Assembly: GCA_900660155.1 (NCBI GenBank)
Contig: CABFPE010000311.1
Coordinates: forward strand, 703,940 to 767,939
Source of the DNA: Hofstenia miamia
Taxonomy: Eukaryota; Xenacoelomorpha; Acoela; Hofsteniidae
DNA length: 64,000 nucleotides
Direction: 5' to 3'
This document shows, in pieces, positions 57,895 through 64,000 of this stretch. The notes below the pieces were generated by a model that saw only the letters and a program-made list of their open reading frames with translations, had not been told where the DNA came from and did not search any database. The position numbers and the translations under genes are program-made. Position 1 is the stretch's first letter. Every line of letters starts with the position of its first letter.

Positions 57895-60660
57895 AATTTC
57901 TTCAAAAACACATTTTTGCCTATTGCTCTGTCAATATTGCAGCAATCACCATGAAATTTTGCAGACGTATAGAGCTCTGCAAGCCAAAGATTTTAAGCTC
58001 TTTACAAGCCTAAGCATTTCAAAATTGCACCCTCTAGAGGAAAAATATTTTTTTTGTTGCCATTGATGATATTTGAAGAGAGCTCACACAAAAAATTAGC
58101 AATGGAATTTGAAAATTAAAAGCTTTTTTTAAATTCCTAACATTAGACGTTTTATAAGCCTGAATTTTTAAAGTTTTTATACCATTTATTTGCAAAAAAG
58201 CATTTTATGAAATTTTTGTTTCGTTTTTTCTCACTAGTGATCTGAATTTTGATTAGAATTATTTGAAATTTTAAGACAAAAATTTCACACATCCATATAT
58301 TTTCTTAAAAAAAATTTATTTTGAAAACCCGGGTTGGCCTTTAGATATTATACCTTAAATTTAGCAGTATATAGTAACAAAAATTTAAAAGATGTCACTG
58401 CTCCATTCAAATTTTTAAGTAGCAAATTTCACTGAAAAAATTTGTTTTTTAGAATGTTTACCTCTAAGATATTTATTGACTAAGCAAGGCTTTCTTTAAT
58501 AACTTTTGATATAATGAAGCTATGAATACGATTTTTACACCAAAATGTGCAGTTTTGAAGGATATTTTAATTTTTTTGGTCCTCTCCCATTACGGAAAGT
58601 TTTAAAAATTTGACCTAAAAAAACTTTTTCTCAAAATTAAAAATTCAAAATTTGGAAATTTTTACTTTGAGATATTTGCAGTAATACAAGAAATAACATT
58701 CAAAAACAATTTTCCCAAAATTCCCTGTCAATCTTCCATAATGGGAAATTTTCTCTTTTAGATATGAATAATATATGATAGGTTAGTAATTTTTTAAGAA
58801 TTATAGCAATGTTTTTTAAAAAAAACTGTAAATATTTAATGTTATTAAACTATAAAATTCTGTTTTAAAATAGTACACTTCACAATAGGACAACCCTATA
58901 AACTTGCAAAAAATCAGTGTTTCTTAAAATATATATTGTGGATGATGAAAATTGATGTTAGGGATAAACCTTGAAAATGCATTTACATTTTATTCCATTT
59001 TATTGGAATCTGTGATACATTCTGTCAATTTATTTGATATTTTGCAGTGGTTATTGAATATGCTGGGATTTCTGGGTTTTTAATAATATAAATTTTTGGG
59101 AGCATTGACTACTACTTCTCAGTAAAGATTGATGTTTCTACATTGATTAAAAACTGGCAAATGTGTTTCTGCCATTGTATTTCTAGATTGAGAAGCCATT
59201 TCACTGTCATTCAATGAATTAAATTTGAAAACTCAAATTTGCAAGATTTCTTCCAAATTGCTGTTTCAATATTATTTTAATTGAAAAAATGAATTCATAT
59301 TTGGATTCTTCATGTTCGAATTTAGGTGGAAATGTGTTTTTTCATTTGCTAAGCTGATTTGTGAGCTATTGATTTTAATTTTTACTTAATGTGACAGTCT
59401 ATGGAAGCAATCCTTCATTTACAATTTAATGAAATAATATGAATATTGGTCAAAATTTGAAAAAATTGTAATTTTGTTAGATAGATTTATAAATCGCTAT
59501 TTTAAAATTGTTTTAATTGAAAAAATGAATTGATGTTTGGATTGTAGGGGTGTAAAAGTAGGCATAAATCTATTAAGAGGGATTGTTATACTTTCATTTA
59601 TTTACATTGTCAATGTATGGAAGTAGGAAATAGTGGAGTTGAGAACAGATAGACCTCACAGTGAAAAAAGGTTTCCTCTTCTTAAAAAGAAGCATAATAT
59701 ATTATAAAGATGTTATGGTTTTTAATTTCTAGGACATTTTTTAAAAGTAAAAACATTCATTGCTATACTTTATGATAATAGTTTTCATTATGAATAATTT
59801 TAGCAATTATTTGCACATGTTAGTTAAGTTAAAAGTTTGTTTTTTTCTTTGTGTGCTTAAAAGTTATTGCCTATTTGCTTTAAATACAATATTAGTTTTT
59901 ATCATTTTTTCCATATTCAAATATTTTGCAAGTGCATTCAACTCAAAAGTTGAATGTGCAGGCTATGATATTTTGGGTTTCATTTTTATTTTGAGTAAAT
60001 TATCAAAATCTAGTGTACAAATATATAATATTTCTTAATCTCTTTTTTTATAAATTTCATACCATTTCAAAATTAGTCTAATGCAAATAAATTTTACTTT
60101 AGAAGGTTTCTCTAAAACCCTACATAAATTACCCATAAAGGCAATTACTAGTACTCATAGATTCAGTTTTTGAAGTATTTCATAGTGACTTGAAAATTCA
60201 TAAGGGCCATATTTTTTCAGTGAGAATTATCTATATAAGTCTATAATATTGATATAAAATTCAGCCAATATATAGTTACCTCTGCTCTTATGTAAATTTT
60301 TTTGTGCCATAAATTTGCTTTGATATCAATTACTTGGCATGGAACGGCATGGAACATTAAGATCACTCATATTTAGAAAAGAAATTAAAAATTGTTTTTC
60401 AAACTACTAAAGTGAGCAATTGTGAAATTTTTGTCACATTCAATACTTTGTGAGACTTTTTTCATAATACCACTAAGAAAGCAATTAATGTTGCAATTTT
60501 AGTTGTGAAGCTAAAGAGATATATTATTGATTGCAATACATGCTGCAGTACAAAACAGAAATTAAAGTAAAAAAATTGTGTTTTCAATTCAATATTCTTA
60601 TTCAATGAATAAAGTGAAAAATTGTGAAATTGATGACACATTCAATACTGTGTGAGACTC
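57895..60660. other. 2.8-kb AT-rich insert replacing the RT core of the LINE
   Basis: Left of 57895 the LINE reads YLGV (post-catalytic); right of 60660 it reads KAYDS (pre-catalytic). About 150 residues including the catalytic FxDD motif should lie between but are absent. The intervening DNA is strongly AT-rich, with no coding motif recognised. It ends with a 48-bp unit present twice (60409-60456 and 60611-60658). No terminal repeats or target duplication were found by eye. Confidence 0.55.
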
Positions 60661-62127
60661 AATTGGCCTCTAGCGTCCTCAATACCCATGTGCTATGCTA
60701 TCATATGCCTTCCTGTAGTCTATCCATGCCATTGCTAAGTTTGTCTTCCTTCTTCTACAATTCTCTACCACTGCCTGGTCTGCCAACAACTGATCTTTGC
60801 ATCCTCTCGTCTTTGTCCTACATCTCTTCTGCTCCTCTGGTATCAACCTATTCTGTTCTAAATAACATGCCAGCCTACTTGAAATCACTGAAGTTAGCAA
60901 TTTCCAAGTTGTTGGCAGACATGTTGCCTTAATTTGCTTGCCTCGCCTTTCTTTGGGCCCTTCTGTATCAGAAATGTCCTTCCCGCTACCATCTGCTCTG
61001 GGAACCCACTCACCACACTCTCGTCTAATGCTACTGCTAGTCTCTCATGAACACTTGTGAACTTCTTCAGCCAACACCCATGTACCTCATCTCTGCCTGG
61101 CGCCTTCCAGTTCTTCATCTTCTTTAGAGCCTTCTTCAGCTTTGCAGTTGTGATTGCTTTTTCTTCTTGGCTGAATTCCTTCTGCATCTGCTAGCTCTCT
61201 ATTTCTGGTCCCGCACTTCCCCATATATTCTCCCAGAACCTTAGTGCACCCTCGCCTGCTCTAGCCTTTTCTCCTGCATCTAGTTCTTTGTAGAATCTTC
61301 CTTCTTGGGTCTCAAACTTCATATTGTCTCTTGCCTGTTTTGCCCTTGCCCTATATTTTCTCAGCAACTAATCACTGCTTAAGCTCTTCTCTTCCCCTTT
61401 CTATAGTCTTCCCTTTACCTGCCCTTCACCTGTCCTGATCTTTACTATTTGCTGCCTAATCTTTGCACTTTATTCTCAATTCTGTAAGCTGTCTGTCTCT
61501 CTTATCTTCTTGTCGTCCTTTTCTTTTTCATGTCTACATTTTTCAGCACGTCACATGCACCTGCATACAATATTTACTTCTGTGACACTCCCCTCCAACA
61601 CTTTATTGACCTTTGCTGTCTCTACTGCTCGCTTGCGTTTCTAAACTCCTCTTGAAACTGGCAACCTAGTTCTCTTACCTATTTCTTCCTTCATCTTTTC
61701 CTTAATTGCTGCTTTAGTTTCTGCGCCCAATGGTTCTGCTGCTTTCACCGCGACGTCCATCACTTCACCTTCTCTTTGCTTAGCCTGTTCAACTCTCTTT
61801 TTCCCCTGACTCTCAGCCAACTGCAACTTTCGCACTTGTCCTGCAAGCCTCTACTCTGTAACTTTTAATCCTGTTTCTGCCTTCCTTCATTCTTCCAACA
61901 TTCTCTTTCTGTAACCCCTCTCATCTGGCCTGCTTATTCTTTAACACTCCAGTGCTGCTCTGTTCTGCTCAACTGTCCATTTATGCCGTTGTCCATTGGT
62001 CTGTATGGATCCTATACTGCCAATTATCAAGTCATCACTCCTGATTGTGGAGTCCGCTTATTCTAACTATTTAAGGCATGCCGGGGACTGAGTGCCTTTT
62101 CTTTTGTCTTCACTTTATATTATGAAA

Positions 62128-62200
62128 GGGTCGAAGCAGGGTTCGAACCCGGGTCTTCACAGTCCCAGTTTCGCGTTCTACCCCTTGGCTACTGGGACCC
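62128..62200 (-). tRNA. tRNA-like sequence (His-type GTG anticodon position), probable pseudogene or LINE head
   Basis: Exactly 73 bases on the - strand, starting GGGTCCCAGTAGCCAAGGGG and ending CTGCTTCGACCC. An A box (TAGCCAAGGGG) and a B box (GGTTCGAACCC) are both good pol III matches at tRNA spacing. The T arm pairs 4 of 5 and the acceptor stem about 5 of 7; the anticodon loop would read CTGTGAA. A competing 8-bp pairing GTCCCAGT/ACTGGGAC also exists. Stem mismatches and its position at the 5' end of a LINE argue against a working tRNA gene. Confidence 0.5.
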
Positions 62201-62201
62201 G

Positions 62202-62230
62202 TTATTATTGTTATTATTTTTATTATTATG
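62202..62230. repeat. ATT microsatellite at the 5' end of the R4-like LINE
   Basis: TTATTATTGTTATTATTTTTATTATTATG follows the tRNA-like head immediately. With the array at 56134 it shows the element lies within TAA repeats. Confidence 0.85.
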
Positions 62231-63090
62231 TAATAGATTTATAAATGAATTTATGTAATTGAAATATAGTTTAGGGACAACAATGCAAATTCAAATATAT
62301 TGGAGTCGGTGCATCATTTTCGCTTAAATTTAATATTTTTTTCCAAAACGTTCATGCATTATTGCAATTTCATAATTTAAATGGTAAAATGTAGAATCTT
62401 TGCATCTATCTCACCCTTTTCATTGTTTACTAATAATTGTACTCAGTATATTTTGTAAGTCAAAATAAAATTTTTTAACTGGCTTTTAATCTGATTAACC
62501 GGTTCAAGCAGATTAACCGGCTTTAACCAGATCGGACCGGTTTTAGCCAGATCCAGCACTAATAGCAATGAAGCTGTAATAAATAAATTGAAGTGAATTG
62601 CTTATGATTTATTGCAAGGAAATATCTATTTCTGCTATCTATATAAAACTTCAGTACCAAATAAACGTATAGTAAATTAAAAGCGGCCAATAGTTTTCAG
62701 CAAAGCATATAATAAGATGTGTCTTATATTCAATTCAATATGAACTAATTTTATTTGATTTGACCATTTTCTCCCTTTTTATCAAGTTTCTTTTAGTTTC
62801 AGCATTTATTGTGTTTATTCGTTTTGCCATTAAATTTCGTTACATTTTTCAAAGATTCCAGAAATGCTAACATGAAATCCATTTCTTAGAAATCTGCTAG
62901 TAACTATGTTAAGTTTTTGAGAGATTCTTATTCCGATAAAATGATCTTGTGGTTGTTAAATTTCAATCTTTTTTATTGTTTGTAATCAATTAAAAGCAGT
63001 GGATCTATAACATGAGTAATAAGTTATTACTTATAAGTTATTACTTTATAAGTTATTACAAATAACTCTCAATTTGATTATAATGAAATA
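62231..63090. other. AT-rich spacer with a short ACCGG-repeat element
   Basis: Mostly featureless. At 62478-62565 there is a short GC-richer stretch with repeated AACCGG, ACCGGTT and CCAGATC units, probably the core of a small transposon. The rest shows no recognisable signal. Confidence 0.4.
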
Positions 63091-63092
63091 CA

Positions 63093-63098
63093 TTTATT
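63093..63098 (-). terminator. Polyadenylation signal AATAAA of the Bcl-2-like gene
   Basis: On the - strand, AATAAA lies 22 bases after the TAG stop of the terminal exon, an unusually short but plausible 3' untranslated region. Confidence 0.55.
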
Positions 63099-63120
63099 TT
63101 AAAAGTCATAGATTGGACAG

Positions 63121-63258
63121 CTAAATAGCCAAAATTTCCCTAAGAATTGTAACTGTTGCCATGGTGACTGCTGTCAGACCCAGTGTGCATAACAGAGATT
63201 TTTTCATAACATCTTCTGCGTTTGCTCCGTCATTTTCCAAATACGCTATTAGGCCGTC
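63121..63258 (-). CDS. Bcl-2 family protein, terminal exon (BH2 end and tail anchor), partial gene
   Basis: Acceptor TATATTTAG, then 45 codons beginning DGLIAYLENDG and ending with a hydrophobic helix (SLLCTLGLTAVTMATVTIL, residues 21-39) and REILAI before the stop. The pattern is a short acidic/aromatic segment, a charged linker, one C-terminal membrane helix and a basic residue after it; this is the tail-anchor end of Bcl-2 family proteins. The intron position immediately before the Asp fits the conserved intron that splits BH2 after the GGW in BCL2-type genes. Such proteins sit on the mitochondrial outer membrane or ER and control apoptosis. BH1 and BH3 exons were not found in 63259-64000 and should lie beyond the right edge. 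Pro- or anti-apoptotic type cannot be told. Confidence 0.68.
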   Translation of the reverse strand, partial: DGLIAYLENDGANAEDVMKKSLLCTLGLTAVTMATVTILREILAI

Positions 63259-64000
63259 CTAAATATAATAGATTTAATTTGAGTAGAATTAATTTTATAC
63301 ATGAAGTTGAGAATTTTCTAATATTTATTCCCATAGCTTAGTAAATTTAATATATAAATATTTTGATCAAATTTCAAAAAAGTTTTACGAGTTAATTATA
63401 TGAATTCTCCCTGCAACACTGTTGTATCATTAGACTTATTAATCTTATTATTTTAAATGTTAAATTAAGAATTGATTGTCCTATAGGATTAATGACATGG
63501 CACGGTGACGCCATAAAATTTTTTAAGTTTTGTGCTACTTCATCAGTATTACACAGATTAGAAGTCCTCATAAGAAAAATTAGCTATTCCAAATGTTTTA
63601 TTATAGGGCATTGCACAAAGTTCAAATATGTGCAATCTAAAACATACAATATGCAGCAATAAATAAAGTATGTGTGGTAAGTATGTTAGTGTTTAATTTT
63701 AGTGATATCATTAATAAATTTTATTGATATTTCTCATTTATACAATATATTTTGTAATTGCAAGACTACCTCTTCTGTTACGAACGCAAATGAGGTCGCG
63801 GCCCACGGTTTCAGAAACCCTAATTCAAATTTTATACCTAATAAATCATGATCACTGTTAATCATGATGAAGTGAACTTCCCATTACAAAGTACAAGAGA
63901 TTGCGATTAGTCCCAATAAATAAAATAGCATCTGTTTATCTTCCATATGCATAATTCGTAACGATGGCTTGCACCATTTACAAGATAGTTGATCCGAAAC
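63259..64000 (-). other. Intron of the Bcl-2-like gene (partial)
   Basis: AT-rich, without recognisable exon or repeat. A GC-richer patch at 63780-63815 (GAGGTCGCGGCCCACGG) has no assigned function. Confidence 0.45.

Larger units (their letters stand above)
56181..62200 (-). mobile_element. R4/Dong-like LINE (restriction-like endonuclease type), interrupted
   Basis: Read right to left. A tRNA-like head (62200-62128) and a 5' region come first. A Lys/Glu/Ala-rich segment lies at 61835-61641. RT N part: KNWKAPGRDEVHGCWLKKF (61187-60894), then EEQKRCRTKTRGCKDQLL and NLAMAWIDYRKAYDS (60900-60679). RT thumb: KYLGVIEKD (near 57870) and KAINTWAIPVLRYSAGIVRW (57764-57561). A CCHC knuckle CRLCKKDEKTVDHLIAGC lies at 56792-56739, endonuclease motifs RPDIVVVDK and VIDITVPKD at about 56550-56475, and a conserved tail EVVPIVVGALGAV. 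The RPD…ID.TVP pattern and knuckle identify a restriction-like endonuclease LINE. TAA repeats on both flanks fit the TAA target of Dong. Frames are broken, and the RT catalytic centre is missing (see the insert at 57895). Confidence 0.8.

Noticed and set aside
62128-62200. A functional histidine tRNA gene
   Set aside because: Acceptor and T-stem mismatches, and location at the end of a LINE; kept only as a tRNA-like feature.
1-64000. CRISPR array, prokaryotic operon, phage or plasmid content
   Set aside because: No regularly spaced repeats, no dense coding, and clear spliced animal genes.

Overview
The window is an AT-rich (roughly 70% A+T by eye) piece of an animal nuclear genome: spliced genes with multi-kilobase introns, TA-dinucleotide microsatellites, a TTAGGG-type telomere motif and a mixed load of DNA transposons and non-LTR retrotransposons. 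Nothing looks bacterial. The exact phylum cannot be read from this sequence; a non-arthropod invertebrate is my best guess.

The main host gene is a synaptotagmin-7-like gene on the + strand. I could assemble it end to end from six exons (3945-4766, 12872-12990, 43106-43224, 49340-49503, 49727-49847, 52504-52820) with consistent splice phases. It gives a 553-residue protein with a long Ser/Asn/Lys-rich N-terminal region and two C2 domains. A second host gene, on the - strand, enters from the right edge. Only its last exon (63121-63258) is seen; it looks like the BH2/tail-anchor exon of a Bcl-2 family protein. The two genes converge, with about 10 kb of transposon debris between them.

Layout. 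1-844: start of a hAT transposase gene with a BED zinc finger, running off the left edge. 1020-1500: decayed LINE reverse-transcriptase sequence. 1691-2057 and 18407-18764: two copies of a hAT-type non-autonomous element with internal GGCTC repeats and 8-bp target duplications. 4767-12871 (intron 1): AT-rich, with a Penelope-like element carrying a GIY-YIG domain and a hammerhead-like motif near 11080-11750. 12991-43105 (intron 2): several small TIR elements, CR1-like LINE 3' ends, a decayed R4-like LINE end and gaps set in TA repeats. 43225-49339 (intron 3): a Tx1/L1-like LINE whose 3' side carries telomere repeats, then degenerate telomere-like DNA. 53040-54601: a mariner derivative and an unclassified 575-bp TIR element. 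55366-56045: a decayed CR1/jockey-like LINE. 56181-62200: an R4/Dong-like LINE with restriction-like endonuclease, flanked on both sides by TAA repeats, headed by a tRNA-like sequence, and with its reverse-transcriptase core replaced by 2.8 kb of other DNA.

The host genes have no evident functional link with each other: one encodes a calcium sensor for exocytosis, the other an apoptosis regulator. Most of the remaining structure comes from transposable elements inside introns and between genes.
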